A stretch of DNA of 64,000 bases from Pectobacterium araliae (GTDB taxonomy: Bacteria > Pseudomonadota > Gammaproteobacteria > Enterobacterales > Enterobacteriaceae): the NCBI RefSeq assembly GCF_037076465.1, contig NZ_AP028908.1:2046001-2110000 (forward strand). Direction: 5' to 3'. Below the pieces are notes generated by a model, which saw only the letters and a list, made by a program, of their open reading frames with translations, did no database searches and was not told where the DNA came from. How positions within the stretch are numbered: position 1 is the stretch's first letter; each line of letters opens with the position of its first letter. The translations under genes and the position numbers were made by a program. Shown here in pieces: positions 20,585 through 31,438 of this stretch.

Positions 20585-20611
20585 ATGCCGGTGGCTTGCT
20601 GCCGGCATTTT
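20585..20611 (+). terminator. Terminator after mepM
   Basis: Stem ATGCCGG (20585-20591) / CCGGCAT (20602-20608) with a 10-base loop followed by TTTTC. Confidence 0.7.
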
Positions 20612-20754
20612 CATTTATAGCGCATTTTATCGAACACGGGTTCCTGATTTTTTATTATCGATCAGGCGTGTTTTTGCGTAATTGTCGGCGAGTATTGCTA
20701 AACGTTGAGCGGCAATTATGATGGTGTTTATTGATTGATCTGAAGAGTTTAGGC

Positions 20755-21726
20755 ATGGAAAAAGAAAAAAAATCGAACGCTGAATTTGTTCCCCAGTTTC
20801 AACGCGCCTTTTTTTATCCGCGCTATTGGGGCGTTTGGTTAGGCGTTGGTGTGATGGCACTCGCTGCCTATATTCCGGCACGGTTAAGAAACCCGGTACT
20901 CGGTGGGCTGGGGCGTTTTGTCGGGAAAATATCAAAAGGTGCCCGCCGCCGTGCTCGCATTAATCTGCTGTATTGCATGCCGGAGTTAACGGAAGCACAG
21001 CGTGAAGCCATCATTGATGACATGTTCGCGACGGCACCTCAGTCGATGATTATGATGGTAGAAGTGGGGATTCGTAACCCGAAGAAAATCGAGAAGTATG
21101 TACGCTGGCACGGTGAAGACATTCTTGAGCGTATTAAAGCGCAAGAGAAGAACGTGATCTTTCTGGTTCCACATGGGTGGGGCGTTGATATCCCCGCGAT
21201 GCTGCTGACCTCTCGCGGGCAGCGTATGGCGGCGATGTTCCACAATCAGAAAAATGAACTGGTGGATTATTGGTGGAATCGGTTACGTCGTCGCTTTGGT
21301 GGACGTATCCATGCCCGCAATGATGGCATTAAACCGTTTATCAGCTCCGTGCGCTCTGGGTGTTGGGGGTATTACTTACCCGATCAAGATCATGGCCCTG
21401 AGCACAGCGAGTTTGTTGATTTCTTCGCGACGTATAAAGCAACGCTGCCCGCCGTCGGACGGCTGATGAAAGTGTGTCGCGCGGATATTGTGCCACTGTT
21501 CCCGGTATATAACGCCAAAGATGGTTGCTTGGATGTGTTTATTCGTCCGCCGATGGTTGATTTAGCAGAGGCGGATGATGCATACATTGCACGGCGCATG
21601 AATGAAGAAGTGGAAATTTTAGTCAGGCCGAACCCTGAACAGTACACCTGGATTCTGAAGCTGCTAAAAACCCGCAAACCGGGAGAAGTTGAACCGTATT
21701 GTCGGGATGATTTGTACCGTAATTAA
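20755..21726 (+). CDS. lpxM: Lauroyl-Kdo2-lipid IVA myristoyltransferase LpxM
   Basis: 323-aa membrane-associated late acyltransferase, the same length as E. coli LpxM. It adds the secondary myristoyl chain that completes hexa-acyl lipid A. One N-terminal transmembrane helix is near residues 25-45. The HX4D catalytic motif is H140-G-W-G-V-D145. The C-terminal EEVEILVRPNPEQYTWILKL is conserved. ATG 20755 (MEKEKKSNAEF) matches the family; an in-frame upstream start at 20731 would add eight residues. Confidence 0.96.
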   Translation: MEKEKKSNAEFVPQFQRAFFYPRYWGVWLGVGVMALAAYIPARLRNPVLGGLGRFVGKISKGARRRARINLLYCMPELTEAQREAIIDDMFATAPQSMIMMVEVGIRNPKKIEKYVRWHGEDILERIKAQEKNVIFLVPHGWGVDIPAMLLTSRGQRMAAMFHNQKNELVDYWWNRLRRRFGGRIHARNDGIKPFISSVRSGCWGYYLPDQDHGPEHSEFVDFFATYKATLPAVGRLMKVCRADIVPLFPVYNAKDGCLDVFIRPPMVDLAEADDAYIARRMNEEVEILVRPNPEQYTWILKLLKTRKPGEVEPYCRDDLYRN

Positions 21727-21761
21727 CTGCGGGATGAAAAGCAAATACTGCCTATTGATAA

Positions 21762-21791
21762 AAAAGCCGGACGATTTCTCGTCCGGCTTTT
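21762..21791. terminator. Bidirectional terminator between lpxM and pykA
   Basis: Stem AAAAGCCGGAC (21762-21772) / GTCCGGCTTTT (21781-21791) with A and T runs on the two sides, suiting the convergent genes. Confidence 0.9.
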
Positions 21792-21840
21792 GCTCGAATG
21801 AACCGTCCGATACGGCGTAGCGGACGTCGTCAAGTAATAA

Positions 21841-23283
21841 TTATTCCACGCGTAAGATGCGAATCGTGTTGGTTGTACCTACGGTCCCCATGATGTCGCC
21901 CTGTGTAACGATGACCAGATCCCCAGACATCAGGAAGCCTTTATCGCGCAGTCGGATCACCGCATCATTGGCCGCGGCAACGCCATCGGTGTAACTGTCG
22001 AAATGCACCGGGGTGACGCCGCGATACAGAGCGGTCAGGTTCAGCGTGTGCTCATGACGAGACATGGCGAAAATAGGCAGACCGGAACTGATACGGGACA
22101 TCATCAGCGCAGTGCGGCCAGATTCCGTCATGGCGATCAACGCGGTAACCCCTTTCAGGTGGTTGGCCGCGTACATGGAAGACATCGCAATGGATTCTTC
22201 CGTGTTATCAAATTCCACGTCAAGGCGGTGTTTGGATACGTTGATGCTTGGAATTTTCTCCGCGCCTAAACACACTTTCGCCATAGCCGCGACGGTTTCC
22301 GCAGGATATTGACCCGCAGCGGTTTCTGCGGACAGCATCACGGCATCGGTGCCATCGAGCACGGCGTTGGCGACATCCATCACCTCGGCACGTGTTGGCA
22401 TCGGGTTGGTGATCATCGATTCCATCATCTGCGTAGCGGTAATGACCGCACGGTTCAGTTGACGGGCGCGACGAATCAACTTTTTCTGAATCCCCACCAG
22501 TTCTGGATCGCCGATTTCAACGCCCAGATCGCCCCTCGCGACCATCACCACGTCGGAAGCCAGAATAATGTCATCCATTGCGGCATCTGAACAAACCGCT
22601 TCAGCGCGTTCAACTTTTGATACGATCTTGGCGTTACAGCCCGCATCACGTGCGAGTCGGCGTGCGTAGTTGAGGTCTTCTCCCGTACGTGGGAAAGAAA
22701 CCGCCAGATAGTCGACGCCAATTTTTGCGGCAGTAATAATGTCGGCTTTATCTTTTTCCGTCAGGGCTTCGGCAGACAAGCCGCCACCGAGTTTATTGAT
22801 ACCTTTGTTGTTAGACAGCGGCCCACCAACGGTGACTTCGGTATAAACCTTCAGGCCTTCAACTTGAAGGACTTTCAACTGTACCCGACCATCATCCAAT
22901 AGCAGGATGTCGCCTGGCACCACGTCGCTCGGCAAGCCTTTATAATCGATCCCGACTCTTTCTTTATCGCCTTCGCCTTTCGCTAAATTGGCATCTAGTA
23001 AGAATTTGTCGCCGATGTTCAGGAAGATTTTACCTTCTTTGAAGGTAGAAACACGGATTTTTGGACCCTGTAGATCGCCAAGAATGGCAACATGGCGGCC
23101 TAATTTTGCCGCAATTTCACGAACTTTGTTGGCACGTAATTGATGGTCTTCTGCTGTGCCGTGAGAAAAATTCATGCGTACTACGTTAGCGCCCGCACTG
23201 ATAATCTTTTCGAGATTATTATCACGGTCGGTAGCGGGCCCCAGGGTGGTGACAATCTTGGTTCTTCTGAGCCGTCTGGACAT
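21841..23283 (-). CDS. pykA: Pyruvate kinase II
   Basis: 480-aa glycolytic enzyme making pyruvate and ATP from phosphoenolpyruvate and ADP. Its length and sequence follow E. coli PykA ([19 protein letters not shown]), not PykF. Substrate motifs include MNFSHG, the metal-site [10 protein letters not shown], and TATQMMESM. Cytoplasmic tetramer, AMP-activated in E. coli. hexR lies upstream on the same strand after a 259-bp gap. I saw no HexR box in that gap. Confidence 0.98.
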   Translation of the reverse strand: MSRRLRRTKIVTTLGPATDRDNNLEKIISAGANVVRMNFSHGTAEDHQLRANKVREIAAKLGRHVAILGDLQGPKIRVSTFKEGKIFLNIGDKFLLDANLAKGEGDKERVGIDYKGLPSDVVPGDILLLDDGRVQLKVLQVEGLKVYTEVTVGGPLSNNKGINKLGGGLSAEALTEKDKADIITAAKIGVDYLAVSFPRTGEDLNYARRLARDAGCNAKIVSKVERAEAVCSDAAMDDIILASDVVMVARGDLGVEIGDPELVGIQKKLIRRARQLNRAVITATQMMESMITNPMPTRAEVMDVANAVLDGTDAVMLSAETAAGQYPAETVAAMAKVCLGAEKIPSINVSKHRLDVEFDNTEESIAMSSMYAANHLKGVTALIAMTESGRTALMMSRISSGLPIFAMSRHEHTLNLTALYRGVTPVHFDSYTDGVAAANDAVIRLRDKGFLMSGDLVIVTQGDIMGTVGTTNTIRILRVE

Positions 23284-23542
23284 GTATAACTCCGTTCACT
23301 TGTGAAGCTGTCGTGTTGCGATTAAGCGTCGAATAACGGTGCAAAATGTCACTTTATAACAAAACTGTTTCACCTGCGTTATTCGAACATCGTGTTGAGT
23401 CTGATTATCATACTGTACAGGTAATCCCCGTCATCTTTCCATGACCGTAGTCTCTGGTCACATTGCGATGAGGCGGGTAGATGATACCGCTCATTTTTCA
23501 TGGATATAACTAAAAAACAAAGCACAATCTAAAACTTACCTA

Positions 23543-24412
23543 TCACCTGAAGGGATTGATCAACCGTTCATCTTTATCAAAGCGTGATTCGCGCAAGGCC
23601 TCTTTGACCCGTTTCAGGTTATCACGAAATTTTTCTCCACGGCGTAAAGTAAATCCTGTCGCCAGCACATCGATCAACGTTAGCTGAGCGATACGGGACA
23701 CCATCGGCATATAGACATCGGTGTCTTCAGGTACATCAAGCCGTAGTGCTAGCGAGGCTTCACGCGCCAGCGGTGTGCCGTCTGAGGTAATGGCGATCAC
23801 GGTCGCATCGTTCTCGCGCGCCAACTGTGCCATTTCGACCAGACTTTTGGTTCTGCCAGTATGGGAGATCAATACGACGACGTCGCCGTCGCTGGAATTC
23901 ATGCAGCTCATGCGCTGCATCACAATGTCATCGAAATAAACGACGGGGATATTGAAGCGGAAAAATTTGTTCATCGCATCGTGTGCGACGGCGGCGGAAG
24001 CACCCAAGCCAAAGAAAGAGATTTTCTTCGCCTGCGTGAGCAAATCCACGGCGCGGTTGACGGCAGCGACATCCAAACTGGATTTTACCTGCTCCAGGCC
24101 AGCCATTGCGGATTCAAAGATTTTACTGGTGTAGGCGTCAACGCTGTCATCTTCTTCAACGTTACGGTTCACATACGGCGTACCGTTTGCCAGACTTTGC
24201 GCCAGATGTAGTTTAAAATCGGGAAAACCCTTAGTTTCAAGGCGACGACAGAAACGGTTAACCGTTGGCTCACTGACGTCGGCCATTTTTGCCAAGGTCG
24301 CGATGCTGGAGTGAATGGCCGTCTGCGGAGTGCTCAGGATCACTTCAGCCACTTTTCTTTCTGATTTACTCAAGAGTTCTAAGTGACTCTGGATTTTTTC
24401 CAGCATATTCAT
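23543..24412 (-). CDS. hexR: RpiR-family regulator HexR
   Basis: 289-aa regulator of central carbon metabolism, the same length as E. coli HexR. The N-terminal RpiR-type HTH (ATLAKMADVSEPTVNRFCRR) is followed by a SIS domain (about residues 125-260, KISFFGLGASAAVAHDA) that senses KDPG, the Entner-Doudoroff intermediate cleaved by Eda. ATG 24412 (MNMLEKIQSHLELL) is used; the frame stays open 54 bases further. It is divergent from zwf, whose promoter carries a HexR palindrome. Confidence 0.96.
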   Translation of the reverse strand: MNMLEKIQSHLELLSKSERKVAEVILSTPQTAIHSSIATLAKMADVSEPTVNRFCRRLETKGFPDFKLHLAQSLANGTPYVNRNVEEDDSVDAYTSKIFESAMAGLEQVKSSLDVAAVNRAVDLLTQAKKISFFGLGASAAVAHDAMNKFFRFNIPVVYFDDIVMQRMSCMNSSDGDVVVLISHTGRTKSLVEMAQLARENDATVIAITSDGTPLAREASLALRLDVPEDTDVYMPMVSRIAQLTLIDVLATGFTLRRGEKFRDNLKRVKEALRESRFDKDERLINPFR

Positions 24413-24757
24413 ACGACAGGGACCATGTAAGTTTTTTCCAATTTCAACTAAAGGTACAACTGGCATGCATTACGTGAAAAAATGCAGGTCATGAAAATAT
24501 ACTACGACCCTGTGATGGTTGGCAGCGGGCAACAGGCTAAGTTGGGTCCTTTTTTTGCCAGAACATGACATGTGTCTAACTTTCAGAAAAGTAATCGACT
24601 GTCAGAAACGACGAAAAATTTCGGTTTAGGGGAAATCAACACGTGATTCCAACCACGGCACAGCGCGATTGATGTGTGGTTTTCGGTCAATACCACCCGT
24701 TATTTGGCATTTTTATGATGGGTTTACTGGCTGTAGTCAAAAAGAGTACATTAGCGC

Positions 24758-24772
24758 TGTAATAAAATTACA
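24758..24772. promoter_or_regulatory. HexR operator upstream of zwf
   Basis: TGTAATAAAATTACA is a near-perfect palindrome matching the HexR consensus TGTAATTAAATTACA at 14 of 15 positions. It is 25 bp before zwf. The rest of 24413-24796 shows no gene. Confidence 0.85.
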
Positions 24773-24796
24773 GCATCCTGCAACGAGGAGATGAAC

Positions 24797-26272
24797 ATGG
24801 CGGTAACTTCAACAGCCCAAGCGTGCGATCTGGTTATTTTCGGTGCCAAGGGCGATCTGGCACGCCGTAAATTACTACCTTCCCTGTACCAGTTGGAAAA
24901 AGCAGGGCACATCCACGCGGACACCAAAATTATTGGCGTGGGTCGTGCGGATTGGGATAAAGCGGAGTATACCCGCGTCGTACGCGAAGCGCTTGACACC
25001 TTTATGAAAGAAGCCATCGATGATAAGTTGTGGGAAACGCTAAGCAGTCGGCTGAATTTCTGCAATCTCGATGTGGAAGACACCAAAGCGTTCAATAAAC
25101 TGGGCAAGATGCTTGACCAGAAAAACCGTACTACTATCAACTATTTTGCGATGCCGCCCAGCACGTTTGGTGCGATTTGCAAGGGGCTGGGAACCGCAGG
25201 GCTGAATAAAGAGCCCGCGCGGGTGGTGATGGAAAAACCGCTGGGTACCGATCTGGCGTCTTCTCGCGTCATTAACGATCAGGTCGCGGAATTCTTTAAC
25301 GAGTGTCAGGTTTACCGCATCGACCACTATCTGGGTAAAGAGACGGTTCTAAACCTGTTGGCGCTACGCTTTGCCAACTCGCTGTTTTCCTCAAATTGGG
25401 ACAACCGGACGATCGACCATGTACAGATCACAGTAGCGGAAGAAGTCGGGATTGAAGGGCGCTGGGGCTATTTTGACAAAGCTGGCCAGATGCGCGACAT
25501 GATCCAGAATCACCTGTTACAGATTCTGACGATGATTGCGATGTCTCCGCCGTCTGATTTGACGACTGACCGCATCCGTGATGAAAAAGTGAAAGTGTTG
25601 CGTTCACTGCGTCGTATTGACCGTTCCAACGTGCACGAAACGACGGTACGCGGCCAGTACACGGCTGGTTTTGTTCAGGGCCACAAAGTGCCGGGCTATT
25701 TGGAAGAAGAAGGCGCGAATAAAAGCAGCAGCACGGAAACCTTTGTCTCGATTCGTGTCGACATCGATGACTGGCGCTGGTCTGGCGTGCCGTTCTACCT
25801 GCGCACGGGTAAACGCTTGCCGACCAAATGTTCGGAAGTGGTGGTGTACTTTAAAAATCCTGCGTTGAACCTGTTCCATGATTCTTACCAGCAGTTGCCG
25901 CAGAACAAACTGATCATTCGCTTACAGCCGGATGAAGGTGTGGAAATCCAGATTCTGAATAAAATTCCCGGATTAGAACACAAGCACCGCCTGCAAACGG
26001 TGAAGCTGGATTTGAGCTTCTCTGAAACCTTTAATCAGCAGCATTTGGCAGATGCCTATGAGCGTCTGCTGCTCGAAACGATGCGCGGGATTCAGGCGTT
26101 GTTCGTCCGCCGTGATGAAGTTGAAGAAGCCTGGAAATGGGTGGACTCCATCATGGATGCATGGGCGATGGACAACGATGCACCGAAACCTTACCAGGCG
26201 GGAAGCTGGGGGCCTGTAGCATCCGTAGCGATGATCACTCGCGATGGTCGTTCCTGGAATGAGTTCGAGTAA
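24797..26272 (+). CDS. zwf: Glucose-6-phosphate 1-dehydrogenase
   Basis: 491-aa enzyme, the same length as E. coli Zwf. It oxidises glucose 6-phosphate with NADP+, the entry to the pentose phosphate and Entner-Doudoroff routes. The nucleotide-binding motif is GAKGDLARRK, and the active-site signature is RIDHYLGKETV. GAGGAG at 24785-24790 sets ATG 24797 (MAVTSTAQA) as the start; ATG 24791 would abut the ribosome site. HexR repression is inferred from the operator. eda lies 166 bp downstream, without an edd gene between. Confidence 0.98.
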   Translation: MAVTSTAQACDLVIFGAKGDLARRKLLPSLYQLEKAGHIHADTKIIGVGRADWDKAEYTRVVREALDTFMKEAIDDKLWETLSSRLNFCNLDVEDTKAFNKLGKMLDQKNRTTINYFAMPPSTFGAICKGLGTAGLNKEPARVVMEKPLGTDLASSRVINDQVAEFFNECQVYRIDHYLGKETVLNLLALRFANSLFSSNWDNRTIDHVQITVAEEVGIEGRWGYFDKAGQMRDMIQNHLLQILTMIAMSPPSDLTTDRIRDEKVKVLRSLRRIDRSNVHETTVRGQYTAGFVQGHKVPGYLEEEGANKSSSTETFVSIRVDIDDWRWSGVPFYLRTGKRLPTKCSEVVVYFKNPALNLFHDSYQQLPQNKLIIRLQPDEGVEIQILNKIPGLEHKHRLQTVKLDLSFSETFNQQHLADAYERLLLETMRGIQALFVRRDEVEEAWKWVDSIMDAWAMDNDAPKPYQAGSWGPVASVAMITRDGRSWNEFE

Positions 26273-26297
26273 TTTTTTGATAATACGTCAGTAGCGA

Positions 26298-26321
26298 GAA
26301 TGCCGGAGGATGTCGGCATTC
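26298..26321 (+). terminator. Hairpin between zwf and eda
   Basis: 8-bp stem GAATGCCG / CGGCATTC with an 8-base loop. There is no T tract, so it could be a weak terminator or an mRNA-stabilising structure. A TATAAT at 26396-26401 may give eda its own promoter. Confidence 0.45.
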
Positions 26322-26438
26322 CACGGTTTTAATGTATGGCTTACGGTGCGGTTGGCATTTGCGGCAACGCAGATCCCTGTGGCAGGGGCGCGCTATATAA
26401 TTAATGATGCCTTCGGGCATGACTGGAGATAACTTTTG

Positions 26439-27080
26439 ATGAAAAACTGGAAAACGAGCGCGGAACAGATTTTGACAACGGGTCCCGTTGTTCCTGTGAT
26501 TGTGGTCAACAAACTGGAACACGCGGTGCCGATGGCAAAAGCGTTAGTCGCCGGCGGCGTTCGCGTTCTGGAACTGACATTGCGTACCGACTGTGCTATC
26601 GATGCGATCCGTGCGATTGCAAAAGAAGTGCCTGAAGCGATTGTGGGTGCGGGTACGGTCACAAACCCTGAGCAATTGGCTGCGGTGGTTGAAGCCGGTG
26701 CGCAGTTTGCCATTAGTCCGGGATTGACCGAGCCACTGCTGAAAGCGGCAACGGAAGGCAATATTCCGTTGATCCCAGGCATCAGCACTGTGTCTGAACT
26801 GATGTTGGGTATGGATTACGGCTTACGTGAGTTCAAATTTTTCCCTGCTGAAGCTAACGGCGGCGTGAAGGCGCTTCAGGCGATCGGCGGTCCATTTGCT
26901 CATATCCGTTTCTGCCCGACTGGTGGTATTACGCCGAATAACTACCGTGATTACCTGGCGCTGAAAAGCGTGCTGTGTGTGGGTGGTTCTTGGCTGGTGC
27001 CGAACGATGCGCTGGAAAGCGGTGATTACGCACGTATTACTGAACTGGCGCGTGAAGCGGTTGCAGGCGCAAAAGCGTAA
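26439..27080 (+). CDS. eda: KDPG/KHG aldolase
   Basis: 213-aa trimeric class I aldolase, the same length as E. coli Eda. It splits 2-keto-3-deoxy-6-phosphogluconate to pyruvate and glyceraldehyde 3-phosphate. The Schiff-base Lys lies in [13 protein letters not shown], and the catalytic Glu in [11 protein letters not shown] 26439 is preceded by an in-frame TTG; GGAG at 26425-26428 supports the ATG. In pectinolytic bacteria this enzyme also serves galacturonate breakdown (family knowledge). edd is not in this window. Confidence 0.97.
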   Translation: MKNWKTSAEQILTTGPVVPVIVVNKLEHAVPMAKALVAGGVRVLELTLRTDCAIDAIRAIAKEVPEAIVGAGTVTNPEQLAAVVEAGAQFAISPGLTEPLLKAATEGNIPLIPGISTVSELMLGMDYGLREFKFFPAEANGGVKALQAIGGPFAHIRFCPTGGITPNNYRDYLALKSVLCVGGSWLVPNDALESGDYARITELAREAVAGAKA

Positions 27081-27102
27081 GTTTACTGGCTACTGAATGA
27101 CG

Positions 27103-27131
27103 AAGGCCACTCACTGCGAGTGGCCTTTTTT
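27103..27131 (+). terminator. Intrinsic terminator of eda
   Basis: Perfect 10-bp stem AAGGCCACTC / GAGTGGCCTT with a 5-base loop and six T. Confidence 0.92.
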
Positions 27132-27183
27132 GTTATGGCGGGCGGTTAGTGACGGTATACACCGCCCAACAGCAAAGTAGATA

Positions 27184-28362
27184 TTAACCGCTGACGTTTA
27201 CGCCAGCCGCGACGCGCCTGGCGATTGCAACGGCATCGTCTGTGGTCTCTGCGCTGGCTAGCGCGACGCCCATACGACGCTTGCCATTGATATCCGGTTT
27301 GCCAAACAGGCGAATTTGCGTATGGGGGAGTAGTGCGCTTTCCAGCCCCTGATAGCGCGTATTGTTGCTCTCCAGTTCTGGCAAAATCACAGCAGAAGCC
27401 GCTGCACCGTACTGGCGAACTGCGCCAATTGGCAACCCAAGGAAAGCGCGGACGTGCAGAGCAAATTCGGACAGATCCTGAGAAATCATCGTCACCATGC
27501 CGGTATCGTGTGGGCGAGGGGAAACTTCACTAAAGATGACATCATCGCCGCAGACGAACAGTTCAACGCCGAACAGACCATAGCCGCCGAGCGCTTTCAC
27601 GACATCGCTGGCCATCTTTTGCGCGCGTTCCTGCGCCAGCGCACTCATCTGCTGCGGCTGCCAGGATTCACGATAATCGCCGTCTTCTTGTCGGTGACCG
27701 ATTGGTGCACAGAAATGAATGCCGTCAACCGCATGGATGGTCAGCAGGGTGATCTCAAAATCAAAATTTACCAACCCTTCAACGATGACGCGTCCGCCGC
27801 CTGCACGCCCGCCCTGTTGAGCGTAGATCCATGCCTGCGCTAACTGCTCAGCGGAGCGAATCAGGCTTTGTCCTTTGCCGGATGAGCTCATGACTGGCTT
27901 CACAATGCAGGGATAACCAATAGCGTCCACTGCCTGACGAAAGCTTTCTTCACTGTCGGCAAAGCGGTAAGTGGATGTCGGAACATTGAGCGTTTCGGCA
28001 GCCAGACGACGGATGCCTTCTCGGTTCATCGTCAGGCGTGTCGCTTCAGCACAAGGAACAACATGGTGACCCTGCTTTTCCAGCGTCACCAGCATATCGG
28101 TTGCGATGGCTTCAATTTCCGGCACGATGTAATCAGGACGTTCGGCTTCAACCAACGCTTTTAATGCATCGCCGTCCAACATATTGATGACGTGGCTGCG
28201 ATGCGCAACCTGCATGGCGGGGGCATCGGCATAGCGATCGACCGCAATCACTTCGATTCCCAAGCGCTGACACTCAATCGCCACTTCTTTGCCTAATTCA
28301 CCGGAGCCAAGCAGCATCACTCGTGTGGCATCCGCACGCAGGGCGGTTCCAATCGTTAACAT
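27184..28362 (-). CDS. purT: Formate-dependent GAR transformylase PurT
   Basis: 392-aa ATP-grasp enzyme, the same length as E. coli PurT. It makes formyl-GAR from GAR, formate and ATP in purine synthesis, a folate-independent alternative to PurN. The N-terminal preATP-grasp segment is [24 protein letters not shown]-binding features include [12 protein letters not shown] and the metal-site [16 protein letters not shown] 28362 has AGG nine bases upstream; longer in-frame readings are upstream noise. A PurR box lies 44 bp upstream. Confidence 0.97.
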   Translation of the reverse strand: MLTIGTALRADATRVMLLGSGELGKEVAIECQRLGIEVIAVDRYADAPAMQVAHRSHVINMLDGDALKALVEAERPDYIVPEIEAIATDMLVTLEKQGHHVVPCAEATRLTMNREGIRRLAAETLNVPTSTYRFADSEESFRQAVDAIGYPCIVKPVMSSSGKGQSLIRSAEQLAQAWIYAQQGGRAGGGRVIVEGLVNFDFEITLLTIHAVDGIHFCAPIGHRQEDGDYRESWQPQQMSALAQERAQKMASDVVKALGGYGLFGVELFVCGDDVIFSEVSPRPHDTGMVTMISQDLSEFALHVRAFLGLPIGAVRQYGAAASAVILPELESNNTRYQGLESALLPHTQIRLFGKPDINGKRRMGVALASAETTDDAVAIARRVAAGVNVSG

Positions 28363-28405
28363 AACCTTATACCTGATCGGGTTGTGAAAAATGGCCGCAG
28401 TATAA

Positions 28406-28421
28406 ACGAAAACGTTTGCGT
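28406..28421. promoter_or_regulatory. PurR box upstream of purT
   Basis: ACGAAAACGTTTGCGT matches the PurR consensus ACGCAAACGTTTGCGT at 15 of 16 positions. It lies in the purT-ptrB divergent region, close enough to cover the purT promoter. Confidence 0.82.
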
Positions 28422-28563
28422 GCGCATTAAAGAGGGGGAGGCTCTGGAATGCATTACGCAAAAGCGCACCAAGAGACAAGGACGTAGCTTGGCATTGCTG
28501 GGCAATCGTGCCACTCTTCTTACAGAGTGAAAATTTTATGTCAAGACAACGAGATCCGACGCG

Positions 28564-30603
28564 ATGAAGACACCGCAAGCAGAAAAAAGGCCCCACGCGA
28601 TAAGCACACATGGCGATACGCGCATCGACAATTACTACTGGCTGCGTGATGACCAGCGTACCGATCCGCAGGTGTTAGCGTATCTGGAACAGGAAAATAC
28701 CTATAGTGAGGCGATTATGGCGCCTCACGACGCGCGTAAACGGTCGCTGTATGACGAAATGGTTAAACGTATTCCGTCGACGGACATGTCTGTGCCGTAT
28801 GTCAGAAAGGGGTATCGCTACCAAAGTCGCTATGAGCCGGGTAAAGAGTACGCCATCTATCTGCGTCAACCTGAGCAGGCAACAGACGCATGGGAAACGC
28901 TGCTGGATGGGAATCAACGTGCAGAAGGGCATGAGTTTTATAGTCTCGGCACGCTTGAGGTTAGCCCTGATAACACGCTGCTGGCGCTCTCGGAGGACTT
29001 TTTATCCCGTCGGCAGTACACGCTTCGTTTTCGCGATCTGAACAGCGGCGACTGGCTACCGGATGTGATCGAAAATGTGACGGCAGGTGCCGAATGGTCG
29101 GCAGATTCGACGGTGTTGTACTATGTGCGTAAACATGAGCAAACGCTATTGCCGTATCAGGTTTACCGTCATCGTCTGGGGAGCGACCCGGCACAAGATG
29201 AACTGATATATGAAGAGAAAGACGACACCTATTATGTCAGCCTGAGCAAAACGACATCAGAGCACTACATCACCATTTATCTCAGCAGCACCACGACGAC
29301 TGAGGTGCTATTGCTCGATGCAACGATCTCAGAGGCGGTGCCGCAGGTATGCATTCCGCGCCGAAAAGATCATGAATATGGCATCGATCACTATCAGGGA
29401 CGGTTTTATCTGCGCTCCAACCGAGAAGGGAAAAATTTCGGCCTCTACCGTTCAGACAAGCCTGATGAGCAAACGCTGGAAACACTGATTGCTCCACGGG
29501 AACACTGCGTATTGGAAAGTTTTGAATTTTTCCGTGATTGGCTGGTGGTGGAAGAAAGAGAGCGCGGTTTAACCCGATTACGTCAGATCCACTGGCATAC
29601 ACAAGAAGAAAAAACGATCTCCTTCAATGACGCGAGCTATGTGACGTGGTTGTCGTACAACCCTACGCCAGAAACGGCATTGATGCGATATGGCTATTCA
29701 TCAATGACAACCCCCAGCACGCTGTATGAATTGAATCTGGATACGGGGGAGCAACAGTTACTTAAGCAAGCTGAAGTAAAAGATTTCTCCCCGGATAACT
29801 ATCGGAGCGAACGTTTATGGATCACGGTCAGGGACGGCGTCGATGTACCCGTTTCCCTCGTTTACCATCGCGATCATTTCAGCCCTGGTAGGAACCCGAT
29901 ACTGGTTTACGGTTATGGCGCGTATAGCCATAGCCTAGATCCGGATTTTAGCGTTAGCCGTCTGAGCTTGCTGGACCGAGGGTTCGTCTTTGCCTTAACG
30001 CACATCCGCGGTGGTGGTGAACTGGGGCAACAGTGGTACGACGATGGCCGCCTGCTCAATAAAATGCATTCCTTCACCGATTTCATCGATGTGTCTCAGG
30101 CATTGATAGAAAAAGGCTATGGCGACAGAGAAAACATGTTCGCGATGGGAGGCAGTGCAGGGGGACTTTTGATGGGGGCGGTCGTCAATATGGCCCCCGA
30201 TCTGTTCAAAGGCGTTGTGGCTCAGGTGCCGTTTGTTGATGTGCTGACGACAATGCTGGATGAGTCAATTCCGCTGACGACCGGAGAGTATGATGAGTGG
30301 GGCGATCCGAATAAACAAACCTACTATGACTACATAAAGCAATATAGCCCCTATGACGGAGTGACCGCTCAGCGCTATCCACATTTATTGGTGACTACGG
30401 GGTTACACGACTCTCAGGTTCAGTATTGGGAACCTGCGAAGTGGGTGGCAAAATTACGGGAAGTTAAAACGGACGATCGCCTAGTGTTATTGTACACCGA
30501 TATGGATGCCGGACACGGCGGGAAATCCGGTCGCTTCAAACGCTATGATGATATCGCGCTGGAATATGCTTTCTTATTGATGGTGCTTGAAAAGGCGGCG
30601 TAA
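28564..30603 (+). CDS. ptrB: Oligopeptidase B
   Basis: 679-aa cytoplasmic serine peptidase of the prolyl oligopeptidase family (E. coli 686 aa). It cleaves short peptides after Arg or Lys. An N-terminal beta-propeller (about residues 70-400) covers the alpha/beta-hydrolase domain. The catalytic triad is Ser531 in GGSAGG, Asp616 in LHDSQVQ, and His651 in GHGGKSG. The propeller is more divergent from E. coli than the catalytic domain. The ribosome site is weak. It is divergent from purT. Confidence 0.95.
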   Translation: MKTPQAEKRPHAISTHGDTRIDNYYWLRDDQRTDPQVLAYLEQENTYSEAIMAPHDARKRSLYDEMVKRIPSTDMSVPYVRKGYRYQSRYEPGKEYAIYLRQPEQATDAWETLLDGNQRAEGHEFYSLGTLEVSPDNTLLALSEDFLSRRQYTLRFRDLNSGDWLPDVIENVTAGAEWSADSTVLYYVRKHEQTLLPYQVYRHRLGSDPAQDELIYEEKDDTYYVSLSKTTSEHYITIYLSSTTTTEVLLLDATISEAVPQVCIPRRKDHEYGIDHYQGRFYLRSNREGKNFGLYRSDKPDEQTLETLIAPREHCVLESFEFFRDWLVVEERERGLTRLRQIHWHTQEEKTISFNDASYVTWLSYNPTPETALMRYGYSSMTTPSTLYELNLDTGEQQLLKQAEVKDFSPDNYRSERLWITVRDGVDVPVSLVYHRDHFSPGRNPILVYGYGAYSHSLDPDFSVSRLSLLDRGFVFALTHIRGGGELGQQWYDDGRLLNKMHSFTDFIDVSQALIEKGYGDRENMFAMGGSAGGLLMGAVVNMAPDLFKGVVAQVPFVDVLTTMLDESIPLTTGEYDEWGDPNKQTYYDYIKQYSPYDGVTAQRYPHLLVTTGLHDSQVQYWEPAKWVAKLREVKTDDRLVLLYTDMDAGHGGKSGRFKRYDDIALEYAFLLMVLEKAA

Positions 30604-30637
30604 GAGCACAACTAGGGGTTAGCAACTGCGTTTATGA

Positions 30638-30663
30638 GGGTAAACCCGTCTTCGGGTTTACCC
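30638..30663. terminator. Hairpin between ptrB and the lysine-rich small gene
   Basis: Perfect 11-bp stem GGGTAAACCCG / CGGGTTTACCC with a 4-base loop, placed between convergent genes. No clear T tract. Confidence 0.6.
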
Positions 30664-30686
30664 GATCAGCATGGCACATTACTTAC

Positions 30687-30797
30687 TTAGGTAATATCAG
30701 CCTGTGGTTTCTTCGCCTTTTTATCGGCACGCTTTTCGGCTGCCGTTTTTAGTGGTTTTTTCTTGCTGTTCTTTTTGCTATCCAGTCCTTTACTCAT
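30687..30797 (-). CDS. Lysine-rich 36-aa small protein
   Basis: ATG at 30797 is preceded by AGAGGT with ideal spacing. The product begins MSKGLDSKKNSKKKPLKTAA and ends KKPQADIT. Twelve of 36 residues are Lys, with no hydrophobic segment, so it should be cytoplasmic and may bind nucleic acid or ribosomes (inference from charge only). It is convergent with ptrB across a hairpin and upstream of nothing on its own strand but that hairpin. I do not recognise a named family with confidence. Confidence 0.6.
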   Translation of the reverse strand: MSKGLDSKKNSKKKPLKTAAEKRADKKAKKPQADIT

Positions 30798-30954
30798 ATA
30801 TTACCTCTCTTGATAAAAGGTTAGGCCGCCTCTCCATTAACCTCTTGTATGGGCCGATATGCAAGCAGAAAATCGTTTTTGCTGTGTAAGAATGTAACCC
30901 ACGGAAGAGGGACACGGTAAAACAGTCTTGCTTGGACCGAAATAAGGTGAATCG

Positions 30955-31185
30955 CTATTTGGACTTAGGTTCGTAGGGTAAACGAGAGAACTGCAGCGAC
31001 CTTTGCCGATAAAACATCACACGTTCACGAAAGTAGTTACGCAGGTGCTCGGGCTGTTCTCTCTCAACGGCCTCTGGAATGACGGGCATATTATAACGTT
31101 CTTTGAAGGCAACGCCTGATGCTGCCAGATCTACGTTAACTTTATCCATATCCTCTTTGGACAATTCTGCCAGATTATGTCCCAT
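30955..31185 (-). CDS. holE: DNA polymerase III theta subunit
   Basis: 76 aa, identical in length to E. coli HolE, with the near-identical core [20 protein letters not shown] and the terminal SRLPYEPK. Theta binds and stabilises the epsilon proofreading subunit of the polymerase III core. It appears monocistronic. A 374-bp AT-rich region separates it from divergent ftnA. Confidence 0.96.
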   Translation of the reverse strand: MGHNLAELSKEDMDKVNVDLAASGVAFKERYNMPVIPEAVEREQPEHLRNYFRERVMFYRQRSLQFSRLPYEPKSK

Positions 31186-31407
31186 ACCGCTTTCTCCTGC
31201 TTATTGGCCACAGACTGATAGGTGTCACGGTAAAGTAGCAACAGGAAAATGGCAAGTGTTCACCTTGTCATGTGGATGTTTATTATTCTGATTACGAAAT
31301 AGGAATCATTTTTAATACAGATTTATCTGTAAATGATATAGCGCGATATTGTGATTTTTTGGTAATAAAAACGATTCGCAATAATACATTGAAAACCAGC
31401 TTTAAGT

Positions 31408-31438
31408 GATAATAAATATCAATAGCAATTATTATAAT
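31408..31438. promoter_or_regulatory. Candidate Fur box and -10 upstream of ftnA
   Basis: GATAATAAATATCAATAGC (31408-31426) matches the 19-bp Fur consensus at 14 positions, and TATAAT follows at 31433-31438. The surrounding 31270-31555 is very AT-rich, as for an H-NS target. In E. coli Fur activates ftnA by displacing H-NS; a similar arrangement is inferred. Confidence 0.4.

Noticed and set aside
24731..24750. Second HexR-like site TGTAGT...AGTACA before zwf
   Set aside because: Spacing between halves is 4 bp too long compared with the HexR palindrome; treated as chance.
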